Source: Dipteronia dyeriana (Eukaryota > Streptophyta > Magnoliopsida > Sapindales > Sapindaceae). From it: a DNA stretch of 64,000 nucleotides. The notes beneath the pieces are model-generated. The model was not told the origin of the DNA and made no database searches. It saw only the letters and a program-made list of their open reading frames with translations. Shown in pieces: positions 1 through 11,599 of this stretch. The position numbers were made by a program, and so were the translations under genes. The first letter of the stretch is position 1; each line of letters begins with the position of its first letter. The stretch spans positions 78,394,204 through 78,458,203 of the forward strand of contig CM065299.1 in assembly GCA_032871835.1 (NCBI GenBank), written 5' to 3'.

Positions 1-2
1 AA

Positions 3-815
3 AGCAACAACATAGGCCTTGCTCAACAGCACGTTGTCATTTCAGAGGGTACAGAAAGTCAGCCTAATGTTGCAATCTTGGAGGTTGCTGAAATTCAACC
101 TGAAGTGTCTTTTGCTGAGGAACCTCAAGGAGAAACTGATTTAAATTCAGAATTGGATGCTTCAAGTGCTAATCTACAGAATTCAGCAACATTTAATGGA
201 TCAGAAAATAATTATTTGACAAAGAATGTTGTGTGCATTTCCTTGAGTGTGAGTGTGCTTCTCGGTCTGCTTGCGGCAACAGCTTTCTTCACCTATGCAA
301 ATGCAAAGAAAGGAAAGCCATCTACAAGTCATGTGGACCAACCTGCTCTCACCAAGAAATTTAGTCCAATTTCAGTTGCTGCCGAGCATACTTTTCAGGA
401 GAGGAGGTTGTCTTCTAGGAATTGGCAGATAGAGGTCGAAATAGTTGGAGAATCATGCCCATCAGAAATGAGCAGCTTCAAGGGTTCATCTAATAGGAAG
501 GAAGTAAGCGAAGCTCAGAGCCAAGAAAGGAAGCAGCAGCCTAGGAAGGATTATCGGAGTGAGTCCCATGCTTCATCAGAATTCTCCATGGGTTCGCCTT
601 CTTATGGTAGTTTCACCACTTACGAGAAAATTTCCAGCAAGGTAACTCAACTTATAAACACTGTGTAGAACATTTCTGCAACTCAAAAAACATGTTTCTT
701 AGTTTCGCCGTCTTGTGTTGCTTTTTTTCAGGTTTTGAATGGATGTGGAGAAGATGAGGTCGTCACTCCAGTTAGACGTTCAAGCAGGATCAGAAAACAA
801 GTCACTTCTTCGTGA
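3..815 (+). CDS. C-terminal exons of a plant single-pass transmembrane protein of unknown function (5' end off window)
   Basis: The frame is open from base 3, so the start lies left of the window. Exon 1 ends at 641 (AAG|gtaact), the intron is 642-731 (ending ttttcag), and the last exon is 732-815, joined in phase 0 and ending in TGA at 813-815. The visible protein has an acidic Ser/Asn-rich stretch, then one hydrophobic segment (VVCISLSVSVLLGLLAATAF) followed by a Lys-rich stop-transfer stretch. A long polar tail follows, with YGSFTTYEKI and a C-terminus EDEVVTPVRRSSRIRKQVTSS. That tail (YGSFTTYE ... VTPVRRSSRIR) is familiar to me from uncharacterised plant membrane proteins; I know no assigned function. 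Splice sites and phase are seen directly. Family assignment is from memory and moderate. Confidence 0.8.
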
Positions 816-925
816 CTGATTGATTGTGTATCTGAACATCTTGTTATTGATAGTAATTCCGTTGTTAATTCAGATCTTCTATATCTAATCTACATTTAAT
901 TTTCTCCTATTTTATGAACAAACAT

Positions 926-1230
926 TTGAAAGTGGAGATTTGCTTTCGGTGTGTATGTGTGTGTTTGCATTTGTGTTTGAGATGATTGAAATTTTTTTCC
1001 CTTGTTCTTTCTCATCAGTAAACCAGATGGAAATATGAACTTGCAATTCTTTTGAGTTTGCACAAATTTTACTAATGTTCCTTCTATTTGAAAGTAGAGA
1101 TTTGCTTTCAGTGTGTGTGTGCATCACGTGTGAGATGATTGAAATTTTTTTCCCTTGTTCTTTCTCATCAGTAAACCAGATGGAAATATGAACCTGCAAT
1201 TCCTTTGAGTTTGCACAAATTTTACATTAT
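926..1230 (+). repeat. Imperfect tandem duplication of about 160 bp, with a third diverged copy at about 2205-2325
   Basis: The block beginning ttgaaagtggagatttgct at 926 recurs from 1088 with the same order of motifs: GT-rich tract, gatgattgaaattttttt, ctttctcatcagtaaacc, agatggaaatatgaac, gtttgcacaaattttac. A more diverged copy of the same motif series is at about 2205-2325. This looks like local duplication in the 3' flank of the upstream gene. Confidence 0.75.
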
Positions 1231-1690
1231 GAACTTGCAATTCCTTTTAATTCTAGTTCCTTCGTTTGCCTATCCGTCTCATGCAACAGATTTTTCTCCC
1301 ACAACTCCTTCCTGTTTCACCAGGAGACGTTTTGCAAGTTCATTTCAAACCGCAAAGATTCCTATACACAATTACGACAGATACTGTGTCCAAAAATTAT
1401 TTTCACAATCTCTTATTTTCTCCAACTTATACAGTTAACAGAAATCTTGAAATTTACTGGCCTTCATTATCAAATCCTGAAGTCCGTGCTAACAGTCCAA
1501 CTCCAGAGGTGGTGGGTTCAATCCCAACACTCCCACCACTCCCACCACTCCTGCTAAGTCCTTCAGGTTCGATTTTCCTTTCATAGACCTCTCTAATTAA
1601 TCGGTCATTTTCTTTGGTTTTTTTTTTTTTGTGTGTTTGATTTGGTAGTAAGAACGTGTTAGGTTGTCAAGAAAACGGTGGAAATCAAAT

Positions 1691-2030
1691 TTGGATGCTT
1701 TACATGTTTTTGTTTATGGGTTTTAAAGATTTCCAACTTTTATAATTGATTGAACATGGGTTGGGTATATGTTCTGTTTGTTTTGGTGGAAATTGTTTCT
1801 CGGAAAATTTTCTAGTAACTCTAGTTTTCTAGTTTGTTTTTGTGAGAATGATGTGTTTGGATGCCAATAAAATGGGGGAGAATAGAGTGAAATGAAATTT
1901 TTTTTGGAAGCATTATGATTCTTTGTTTCTGGATTTCTAAAGATATCAACTTTTACAATTGATAGAACTGGTTTGGGGTATCATGTTCTGTTTGTTTTGG
2001 TGGGAAATTGGTTTCTAGGAAAACTTGGTA
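1691..2030 (+). repeat. Imperfect direct repeat, copies at about 1691-1800 and 1903-2030
   Basis: Both copies carry the same succession of motifs: a T-rich start, tttctggattt/tttatgggtttt, aaagat-tccaacttttata, attgat-gaac, gttctgtttgttttggtgg and a gtttctcgg/gtttctagg end. The copies differ by many substitutions, so the duplication is old. No coding sense was found. Confidence 0.6.
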
Positions 2031-4340
2031 GGATACACCAGATGGATATTGTAGAAATTGATCGTTATCTCTACAACAAGAATAGAGAAAAAAAATTCTC
2101 ATTCACACTTGAAATTCTTCTTGTTACAACATAATTTTTTTCAGATCTTCTGATTCTTAATATCTATATCTATTGCATTCGTGTGAGAGTAAACCAGATG
2201 GAGATGATTGAAATTTAGCCCCTTGTAATTTCTATCAGTAAAATTGGTGAATTTGCAAAGACTTTAAAAGAAGAATGTATGGAAATGATGAACTGGCAAT
2301 TTTTCTGCATTTGCACAAATTTTACGGTATGCTCATTTATGTTTTTAAATGAGTGGCGCTGATTTTGATGAGGTGGGCTGATGTTAATGATATTGATTGT
2401 TACTTTGTTTAACTTTGTATTGGTTTCTATGTTACTGCTATCATGTTTTCATTTTCACTATTCAACAAGCTTGATTTGTGGGTTAATACTTATCTTTCTT
2501 ACTAATTGATACAGGATGCTGCTGCTATGGTTATTGGTCACACCAGCTATGCAGTTTCAAATACTGATGGAGATCATACAATGATTGCTAGTGACGATTT
2601 TATTAAGTCTGATGTTATTTTGGGAGGCAAGCATATCGAGGCAAATTCAAGCTTCGTTAATTTTAATTTTCCAATTTGATTCTACACAACCGTGACCGTG
2701 CATGCTGGTATTGCCAATTGATGCTTGCATTACAACACTATTGCTAATCACTTCTAATTCTGTTGACCCTAATTTGTTAATATCTGTAACATATTATGTA
2801 GTTTAAGGTAATTTCAGTAACATTAAAGTGTATTAGAAATTTGTGTAAGTTTACCATTTAGGTCATATATTTTTGACTCATGAGCTTTCTGATTCTAGAA
2901 TAGTCTTTTCACATGTTTCACAAACATATGAATCTGTTGTCTCTGTCCCAAAGTTTATGTAATTATCATAATCATAAAAATTTCAGTATTTTGATCTGAT
3001 GGTGTCTTGTTGAACTGCCACAGGCTCCTGTGCTTTTCCAGGGGATCAGGCATTCTGTAAATCCAGCCATAAGGTAAGTTGACTGCATTTGCTTGGCAAA
3101 GAGTGAAGGCATCTTCCATCCCTAATATGCTTTAATTCAAATTCACAGTCAATCAATTAACTGCTTATATTGGTTAATATTTGAAACTATTTTAGGTTTT
3201 AAAAGCTCTCGCAGCTTCTCTCCTTCAGCCTATTCTGCAAATCCACAGTCCAAGTTGTCAAGTCCTCCATCACTCACCAGATCTGCTATCTCTTTAGTTT
3301 AGGAGATACATGTAAGCTAATGCTCAACTGTATGTTCAGTGCTTTTTTATTTAATTTTCAGTTGTATTGAAGACTTCTAAGCTGATGATTTTGGTTTTTA
3401 TGTTGCCTTCATGTATTAATGTTAACACAATTTACAAACATTGGGGAATTTGTCTAAGTTGTCCTATTTCGGCATTGATTTATAGGCACTTTAAAATATA
3501 AATTATAAACATTATAAAAATGTCCTTTTGTTAGAGGCTAGAAATAATGCTCAGATTGTGATCACTGGCTCGTTATGCATGTTCAGCAATCGGTATGTGG
3601 TAGTTAGAAGTTGACATGGTTTCCATTAATTTATGCTGATTTTATCGATGGAAGTTTGTTTTCAGATTCTAAAGATCTGCGGTACAGAAGGCTGGCAGCT
3701 CAACTAAGTGAGTGAAACTTTGCTATACATTTGGTTGACAACAAATCAACAATTATAACCTCTTTCACATAAAAAGTTAAGTTACTGTTAACCCTGAGGT
3801 TTTGGTCAAAGACACAGACCAGTGGTTTTGTTTGCACAAGGTTTTCATGGCTCCTAGTGACTTTTCCTTTGGTGCTAGCAGATATCAGAAATCAGGTAAT
3901 GAGCAGTTTTTGACTGAGCTTAGCAAATGGGTTTTCCATGAAAGAGGTCATCTTAAGGTTAGACAAGCCTGTTTGCTATCTTGTATATGCATGTATATTT
4001 TTTATTTTCAATTTTGATGTAGTTTAGAGAATTAAATATCACAGTGCCATTGGTTGCTGACAATTACTTTATGCTTTCATCTAAACCATTACGTACACCA
4101 ACTCAAGTGATCTAGTTTTCTGGTGCCATTTATTAACACATTAATGTCAACAAGCTGTGACAGAATCAATGATGACTTGGAAATGTCATATTTTTCCTCG
4201 TCTTTTAGTTTTGCTGTAATGCAGAAAAAATCATATGTTAGATTTTGGCTTCCACTTACAGCTTGACTTTGGTTGCCGGATGACTTGGTCGAGATATATG
4301 AGTGTTTAGGAACAAGCTGGGAACCCCTGTGTCGCGAATG

Positions 4341-5145
4341 CAGAGCCGTCTGAAGCTTTAGACAAGATAGGCAGTTGCTTAGGGTTTTGTAAATTTCTTT
4401 AAAATTTTATAGCCTCATTTTATTTTATTTTTCAATTTTTATTTATAGATAATATTATATTAAAAGGCCACCTAATTTATAACAATGAAAAAAAAAAATC
4501 TTTTTAATATATATTAACATCTTTTATATAATAATTTTGTTATACTTATCTCTTTTTCTCTTAGAAAAAAATTATTATTTATTTATAATTTAATTGCTTT
4601 CTAATTTCAAAACAACTCTATATTTTTTTTTTATGGAAAACTTTTTATTTAAAATTTAATTATTTACTGTTTCCAAAAGAACTCTCAATAGTTTCTTACT
4701 AAATGGTCTTGGATACCATAGTTACTGAGAAAAAAATTATTCATTTAATGATCTTAATACTTCTTTAGAACACATGTTTCCGAAAGTTTTTTTTTCAAAA
4801 TAAAAACGTCATTAGGTGAAAACTTTTGTCTTACATCTATTTTATTCATTTATTTTATTTTCTACTAATTTTATATTCACTGTCTATAACTCTATTTTCT
4901 TCAAATTGTATAAATAACTTGTTTCAAAATCATATCTTAATATTTTAAGTTTTTTAAAGACAACTTATTTAAAAGGATCATTATCTTCACTTTGGTATTT
5001 TCCGGATTCTATAACTAATATTTTTATTTTACGTAAAGGAAGAAAAATAATTCTTTAATAATATTTTTACTTAAAATATTGATTTTATAATAAATGTATA
5101 ATAAGTCTTTTCGCCTAAGGCCTCCAATGAGACGAGACGACACTG
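4341..5145. mobile_element. Non-autonomous hAT-type element inside an OST48 pseudo-exon
   Basis: The left end CAGAGCCGTCTG and the inverted right end (CAGTGTCGTCTC) match at 9 of the first 11 bases. The flanks are 8-bp target duplications, CGCGAATG (4333-4340) and CACGAATG (5146-5153), which differ at one base; 8-bp duplications are typical of hAT. The 805-bp interior is very AT-rich with no transposase. Removing the element rejoins an OST48 exon at the GTSWEP ... QF junction, which independently confirms the ends. Confidence 0.85.
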
Positions 5146-5266
5146 CACGAATGATGTTCAATTGCAGTTTTGCATGATGACTCCTCAATGTTTTGAACAC
5201 CCTAACATCCGACAAGAAGGTATTTTATCTGATCATCAACTTTATATGTGCATGATTTCACTCTGA

Positions 5267-5314
5267 CAAACTAAATACCTGTTTTTTGACCCTATCAAAC
5301 AGGTATTTAGTTTG
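5267..5314. repeat. Perfect 15-bp inverted repeat with 18-base loop
   Basis: CAAACTAAATACCTG at 5267-5281 is the exact reverse complement of CAGGTATTTAGTTTG at 5300-5314. It lies in an intron-like part of the OST48 remnant. No function is assigned. Confidence 0.9.
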
Positions 5315-6068
5315 CGTTGCTCACACCGAATAAAATTCGTGCTTAATAGTATTAACTATTTCTGATCAATCTATATACTGACTTGGAATCTTGGATCATC
5401 ATCAACTCACCAATCGAGTATGTTTTGTCAAGGATTCCCAAAGCAACGAATCGGCAATTACCGTTTTCTTACCTGTGCATATTTCTAATAAAGCAATTTA
5501 AAATGAACAATTTTGTGCATTATATCTGCCCCTAAGAAAGTAGTTGCAGATGTAATATATCATGCTTAGCACACTCCATCCGAAGGGGATTGGAAGGTTT
5601 CTTCTATCTGTATGCTCCATTCTGCTTCTATTCCTGTTCCCGGCAAACACGTTTACTCTATATAACTGCCGCTGTTTTATTTAATTTTTGTTTGCATGAG
5701 TTTTTGAGGTCTTGTTAAATTAGAAGACTGAACAACTTGCTTTAGGCCTTGTAAATTATTTTATTAATTTATTGCATCAAGCTGGAAGCTACTTGGTGAA
5801 GTTGTAAGTTGAATGAAGGTTCGTCATACTTCTCGAGTAACCTGAAATCTAGCCAAGTTTTTCTACAGATATCAGAATCATGAGTTTATTTTTTGGCTTA
5901 TCTACGTTGCGTAAATTATTTGTAACTATATTAGTGCAGATTTGAACTTCCTACCAAAAAGAAAAGCTAAATTGCCTTTTAAAATTACCGTATTGCAGAT
6001 TCAGGATAGGCCCTTCTGACACAATGAATACGAGAATTAAGAACCAGCAACTTATCCCTAGAGCATCA

Positions 6069-6591
6069 TGTAAGATTTTTATAAAATTGTAAGTAATATA
6101 GACATTATATTTTGAGTTTAAGAAAACCAAATTGATTAGAATGTTTAAGTAAGTGAGAGTTGACCGAATAAAACCCGTTATTAATGTGATCAATATTTGA
6201 TGGGCTCGATGCACCTTAGCTACATTAAATATATATACGATATGGCATGAGCTATTGTATATGTGTGAGCCTAATATTCCTTTTAGAACTAGTCATCCTA
6301 TTAGGGTTTTGAGAATCCTTTATGGGTTAGGATTCTATGAAGTTATACTATATATAGGGGGTCCCTACTCTCACTCATATAATATTTTACAGAACTGTCT
6401 CCCAATTAGGCAATCTGAAAAATGTGAGAAGAGAGTAGAAGACTCTCTATTGTTTTTATTGTTTTTATTGTTTTCTTATCAGGTTATTGCGTTATTATAG
6501 ATTCGTGATTAAGACTCTACGACAGATACGTGTCTATTCATACTTATGTATACAATACGAGATTTAATTATTTCTATACATAATACTAACA
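6069..6591 (+). repeat. 5' LTR of the LARD-like element
   Basis: The 523-bp LTR begins TGTAAG and ends CTAACA. A TATA motif (ctatatatagggg) lies near 6348-6360, about where transcription would start. The 3' partner at 23828 is longer because of an internal duplication. Confidence 0.85.
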
Positions 6592-6592
6592 G

Positions 6593-6604
6593 TGGTATTA
6601 GAGT
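6593..6604 (+). other. Primer-binding site, initiator tRNA-Met type
   Basis: TGGTATTAGAGT lies two bases after the 5' LTR. It matches the usual plant copia PBS TGGTATCAGAGC at 10 of 12 positions. Confidence 0.75.
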
Positions 6605-7070
6605 CGATCGTATTGTAGCATAGGTTGAACGATTTTAATTTCGTAATTGATGTTTTGTTTTTATTCACACCAGATTGAATGAATATAAAGTGGATTTTGT
6701 TTGGATTAGTTCACATGGATCAGTAGTTTATAAGTTATGCGTACTATCTTGTAGAAAGTTAAATTCATGTGAGAATTACTAGTGTTTGAACGGTGTATTG
6801 ATTTTAACACGTTATCTCTTATTTAGTTTATCAATACACCATAACATGATATTATATTATATACATATATTAAATAACAAATTTTGAAATCCATGTTTGT
6901 ATTGTGTATTGTTTTAACTCATGTGTTGGTCATGTATTGAGTTCCATCAATGGCGTTTTCCGATGAGATGGGGATCACATGATGGGCCTCAAACCAGACC
7001 CATTTCAGACACAGATCGATGAACCTCTCACTAGACCCGTGCCCATATGCAGATCGCACAAGACTTGGGT

Positions 7071-7520
7071 TTAGAGGTGTCCACGGTTCGGTTTCGGTTA
7101 CGGTTAAGAACCGTCGGTTTCGGTTCCGTAAAATAGCCTAACCGTAACCGTAACCGTAACCGTAACCGTAACCGGAGGGGGACAGTTTGGTTCGGTTACG
7201 TAACCGCCGGTTTGGTGGTTACAGTTCGTTTTCGGTTTCGGTTACGATTGGTTTTTTTTTTGCAAATGAATTGCCACGTGTCGCAATTCTATTGGTCATT
7301 TTTTTAAAAAAATAAAATATACCAAAACCGCCGGTTTTGAGACGGTTTTTGGGATTGGATAACCGTAACCGAACCACCGGGAAATCGGTTTCCAACCGGT
7401 TTTGTAACCGACGGTTACGGTTCGGGTTCGGGTTCGGGTTCGGTTTCGGTTTCGGTTTCGGTTTTTAGAAGAAGGTTTCGGTTCGGTTTCGAACGGTTTA
7501 ACCGAACCGTGGACACCTCT
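7071..7520. mobile_element. hAT-type non-autonomous element rich in AACCGT/GGTTCGG repeats
   Basis: The ends AGAGGTGTCCACGGTTCGG and its exact reverse complement form a TIR of about 20 bp. The flanking 8-bp direct repeats are identical: ACTTGGGT at 7063-7070 and 7521-7528. Subterminal regions contain (AACCGT)n at about 7138-7172 and (GGTTCGG/GGTTTCGG)n at about 7418-7466, resembling dense transposase-binding repeats. There is no transposase. Confidence 0.9.
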
Positions 7521-8131
7521 ACTTGGGTCACACCAGGGTCGATGGGTTTTCGTATCAAACCAGTGTGATTTGAGGAGAAGAACCAGGTCGTTTGTGACCG
7601 ATCAACACCCCGATCCATGTCGATCGTTCTAGACCCAAGATTGACGAAATTCGGTCGTCCAAGCGACATGTTTTTTAGGTGTAGATCGATCGTTCTCCTT
7701 CTCATTTTAGATTCGATATGTGGGTAGAAAGGTTGTAGCACCGCCGTGCGTCGTCCTTCTGGTGACGCTGTGGTGGCCGTTGGAGCAAGAATGAACGGCG
7801 GCCATGAAGATCTAGGGTTTTTGTTTTGATTTTGCTTTGGGCCAACTTTTGAGAATTAGAACATTAAGGAGTGTAGGTGTAATTTGTTATGTGTTGGGGC
7901 ATATTTATAATTTTAGAAAGTAATTTGGTCAATTTAATATTTTGGTAAATATATGGGCCAATTTGAAATTTACCAAATCATGAGGCAATTTTAAAAATTT
8001 CCAATTTTTTTATGAGAATAATTGCAGTTCATAAATAATTATTATGATTTCAGATCATTAAGTTTCACACTAATCATTGAGTTTTCATAATAATTGTTAG
8101 TTTGTTTTAAAATTAATAATCAATTTTGAAT

Positions 8132-9230
8132 ATTCTCATGAATCGGATAGCCATGTTTTCACGTAGTGAACTAGTCATTAAGATTTTTGAGAAATTTATC
8201 GGCTATCGATGATTCAATAATTGTTGATAGAATTTTCTCGTGAATCGGATGATTATATTTCACGTAGTGACTAATCATTAGAATTTTGAGAAATTCATCG
8301 GTTATCGATTATTGATAAGGTTATTGATGAGGTTAAAATTAATAATTTGTTTTTAATATTCTCGTGAATCGAGTGATTATGTTTCACGTAGTAACTAGGG
8401 GTGTGTAAAAAACCGTCAAACCGAACCAAACCGACAAACCCAACCCATAAAATTTGGCTTGGTTCGATTACAAAATAAAAAATGGGTGGGTTGGTTTGTC
8501 TTTTGGACAAACCGATTAAAGGTGATTCGGTTTGGGTTGAATGAAATAATTCACCAACCCCAACCAAACCAAACCACATATTTTAGAAAGTAAAACTAAA
8601 ATATAAAATTCACATACGTTTTTTATTCAGTCCATGTTTTGTAACATTTACCGATTACTTTAAGCTTTTATAGTTTATTTATTTGTTTTGATACAATTCT
8701 TATGATTGATTGATGTGATTGATATGATTGATGTATTAGGGTTTTAAAAGCATAGATGTTGTTAAACATGTCTTTAATTGGTAATTACTCATTTGACTTT
8801 TCTATATATATAATATTTCATGTTATGATCATTTTTTTTAAAATATTTTTTATAATATAATACCAAAAAATAAAAGATTTTTGAGTTCAAATCTAAACCG
8901 ATAAACTAATCCAAACCAACCCGATATTTTTTATTTGGTTTGAATCGGTTTGAAAAATCAAATTGGTTTCGGTTGGGTTGAAATATAGCCAAACGATTCA
9001 TATTGGTTTGGTTTGACATTGAGCTTCAACCCAAACCAAACCAAAAATGCACACCCCTAGTAGTGACTAGCCATTTTGTTTTTGAGAATATAGTTGGCTA
9101 ACGATTATTAATTTGGTAAGTTTTAATAATTGATAAAATATTCTCGTGAATTGGATGATTATGCTTCACGTAGTGACTAATCATTAAGATTTTGAGATAT
9201 TTGTTGGTTATTAATTATTAAATTTGAACT
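8132..9230 (+). repeat. Tandem array of about 100-125-bp units in the LARD interior, split by a hAT-type element
   Basis: Units begin TTCTCGTGAATCGGATGATT and contain TTTCACGTAGTGACTAATCA followed by an ATCGGTTATCGATTATT-like stretch. Copies start near 8132, 8234, 8359 and 9141. The third copy is interrupted by 8396-9059; subtracting that element and its duplication restores a spacing of about 110 bp. Diverged relatives (CGTAGTGA near 9935 and 10030) lie further right. No coding sense. Confidence 0.75.
8396..9059. mobile_element. hAT-type non-autonomous element with TAGGGGTGTG ends
   Basis: The left end TAGGGGTGTG and right end CACACCCCTA are inverted. The flanks GTAGTAAC (8388-8395) and GTAGTGAC (9060-9067) are an 8-bp duplication with one mismatch. 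Subterminal DNA is packed with AAACCGAACCAAACC and its complement. The 664-bp interior is AT-rich and has no transposase. It sits inside the third unit of the tandem array. Confidence 0.9.
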
Positions 9231-9269
9231 GCAAATATGGAAATACATGTTTTATCATCTCCGTAGGAG

Positions 9270-9500
9270 GGTTATCACATGTGATAGGTGATGTTCTTCT
9301 CCGTAAGAGGTTCATCATCTTGAGGTATTCATCTATAGAACTGCAATGATGGAATTATATGCATGTGATGAATGATGTTCTTCTCCGTAGGAGATTCATT
9401 ATCTCGAGGTATTCACTATACAATATGTTATGAGTGTTAGACACATGTGATGGGTGATGTTCTTCTCCGTATGAGGTTTATCTTCTTGAGTTATTCATTT
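9270..9500 (+). repeat. Three tandem units of about 85 bp carrying GATGTTCTTCTCCGTA
   Basis: Copies start near 9277, 9361 and 9443. Each has CATGTGAT, then GATGTTCTTCTCCGTA, a GAGGTTCATCATCT-like part and TGAGGTATTCA. They are non-coding tandem repeats of the LARD interior. Confidence 0.75.
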
Positions 9501-10184
9501 ATATAATGTGATATAAATGTTAGAAATTTTGGAAGTTGCCTCTGATATATTTTCATTTAATTGAATGAAAGTGCCCAACACTTAATGATGCCTACATATT
9601 CTATATGTTCATAAATAATATCTACTCAACATAAATTTAAGAAAGTTATATGTTTCTTATTGTTTTACATAACTTTTAAAATAAAAAATTATGTGTGACC
9701 ATGTCAGATTGATTAAAAACTATGTATAAATTTATGTTGGGTATAATGATATTGGATTTGTAGTTCATGTTTTTCAAATATATATAACCTATGAAATTAG
9801 TATGGAATTGTATGGTTACGATTCTACATAGTAGACTATTAATATTTCATTATGATTTGTTTATTTCATTAAGAACATTAATTGATTATATTAGAAATTA
9901 TTATAAAGTTGGATGGTTATATTTCTACGTAGTGAGTCGACCATTAGGATTTTATAATGATCGTTTGTTAAAATTATATAATCAATTGTGTTTAGAATAT
10001 TTATGGGGTTGGATGATGATGTATTCTCGTAGTGAACTAATTGTTAAGATTCCATAATATTCGTTGGATTATCAACGATTAAGGTTTTGAACTGCATTGA
10101 GGTAAAACTATACATGTGTTGATCATCTGTCTGAGAGAGTCATCAAATGTGTAAGTTTTGTGTCCCAAAGAAGTTAACTTGTAG

Positions 10185-10794
10185 GTATGGGTGGGCGTTG
10201 ATTGGACCGGTTTGGTTTTTCATAGAACCGATAAAATTCGGTTTTTAAAAAAGTGAACCGATCCAATCAAATTGATATTTGCCAACCGATAAAAAACTAA
10301 CTAAATTGGACCGGTTCGGTTTTTTTAGTTTTGAGCCTGATGGACCAAAATTCTAAATTTCATTTATTACATATTTAGTTCATTTTTTTGAACCTATTGG
10401 GCCAAATTTATTTACGTCACAATAAAAACATATTAAAAAACTACAAAATCCAATACAAAACAATAAACACATTTCAAAATACATGTCATCCAAATTTTTT
10501 GTTGATAGCTAATAATAGTCAATACCAAACAAAGTCAAATTACATTGTAAAATCCAATAAAATATATCTAATAATTGAAGAGTGAAGAGTAGAAGTTAGA
10601 ATTAGTTTTTTTTTTTAATTTATAGTCAGGTACCGGTTCGGTTATCCGGTTTTTGGAACTAAACCGGATAAAAACCGATCCAACCGGTTTTTTTTTAAAT
10701 TAGAACCGATCATCCAATCAAAACCGGTAAAAAACCAATTAGGCCGGTTTGATCCACTGGTTCGGTTCGATTCATTGGTTTTTTGCCCACCCCT
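10185..10794. mobile_element. hAT-type non-autonomous element with GGGTGGGC ends
   Basis: The left end GTATGGGTGGGC pairs with the right end GCCCACCCCT. Identical 8-bp duplications ACTTGTAG lie at 10177-10184 and 10795-10802. Subterminal motifs are GGTTCGGTT/AACCGGTT-type. The 610-bp element has an AT-rich centre and no transposase. Confidence 0.9.
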
Positions 10795-11599
10795 ACTTGT
10801 AGGAAAGTTTTAACAAGTGCGTTGTGGTCTTTGTCCAAAAGACAGATCATGATGTTGTGTTGAATTTTCATGAAGGTTAAATCATTATTTATAATGATTA
10901 TGAAAATCAGTGTGAGTATAAATATACTGTGATTTAATTCTTTGCCTCTACTATATCTAAATATTGTCATTAAGATGTTGGTTAATGGACCTTTTAGATG
11001 GATTTGATGAGACGCTCCAATTGGTTTTTACTTTAGCGAGGATTAAAGGATATAAATAAAGATTAGTGAACCCACTGTCTAAAGTTTGTTAATGTCTATT
11101 GCCTTATAAATAGATGGAGATTAATCTATTCTATGAAGTTATGTCTATTCTTTGAAGTTATGTCTATGAAGTTATGTCAATTGTATTTCCCATAATTAGT
11201 GCCACGAAACACACAAATGTTTGTGAATCGTTTAGCTGAAGGTGACACCATTATTGCACTCTCTGAATTTTTCTTTTGAATGATTATGAGTGCTTTGAAG
11301 GAAAAAAAAAAGAAAGCAAATGCTTGTATTTATAGATCCTGAAAGTGTATAGGGTGGTGCATTTGTGAATGATATTATATCCAAATGGTTCAAAAATCAA
11401 AAGTAAACAACAATAATTGCAAAAGACATTAAATGCAGAAGGAAAAAGGTAATAAATACCGGTAGTTGTGATTGTGGCTCACATCTTTCTCTGGTTTTAC
11501 GTTCAGTAACGGCTTCAACGCCCTCTAACGCCCTCTATGAGTCGAGGATATGATTCCCATCCAATTTTCTTATAAATTGACGAATAGGGTCTTTTAAAA

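Larger units (their letters stand above)
816..2514. other. Non-coding stretch between the membrane-protein gene and the OST48 remnant, built from duplicated segments
   Basis: The stretch holds the 3' flank of the left gene, then AT-rich sequence with two sets of imperfect direct repeats (described separately). Short ORFs at 912-1586 show no recognisable domain and are partly copies of the repeats. No N-terminal OST48 exons could be recognised here. Confidence 0.5.
2515..6068 (+). pseudogene. OST48: OST48-type pseudogene (48-kDa subunit of oligosaccharyltransferase), intron-containing, 5' part missing, 3' end displaced to 24554
   Basis: OST48 (DDOST; DGL1 in Arabidopsis) is a core ER-membrane subunit of the complex that transfers dolichol-linked glycan to Asn. 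Successive exon-like blocks in correct order resemble it: 2515-2641 ([30 protein letters not shown]), 3024-3073 (APVLFQGIRHSVNP), 3196-3300 (SAYSANPQSKLSSPPSL), 3535-3592 (ARNNAQIVITGSLCMFSNR), 3666-3708 (VQKAGSSTK), 3882-3957 ([20 protein letters not shown]), about 4160-4185 (RINDDLE), about 4290-4340 plus 5154-5219 (EIYE, GTSWEP, QFCMMTP), and 5999-6068 (RPF, HNEYE). Most blocks keep AG/GT borders, so this is a duplicated gene, not a retrocopy. It is dead: 2-nt insertion near 3205, TAA at 3670-3672, TGA in the last exon (CGA to TGA), later frameshifts, a hAT-type insertion at 4341-5145 and a large LTR-element insertion at 6069. The N-terminal half, and the exon between 5220 and 5998, were not found. 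Confidence 0.85.

Noticed and set aside
1505..1535. GGTTCAATCC resembles a pol III B box, suggesting a SINE or tRNA relic
   Set aside because: No convincing A box at the right distance, no cloverleaf, no poly-A/T tail or target duplication.
5267..5314. Hairpin as a microRNA precursor
   Set aside because: Arms of 15 bp are too short for a plant miRNA precursor.
6255..6500. 81-codon ORF in the LARD 5' LTR
   Set aside because: It spans the TATA region of the LTR and is disrupted in the 3' LTR copy.
7138..7175. (AACCGT)n run, similar to telomere-style repeats
   Set aside because: The unit is not the plant telomere unit, and it is part of the subterminal repeats of a hAT-type element with clear ends.
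9270..9500. Regularly spaced repeats that could suggest a CRISPR array
   Set aside because: The spacers are themselves similar, there are only three units, the context is a plant retroelement, and no cas genes exist.
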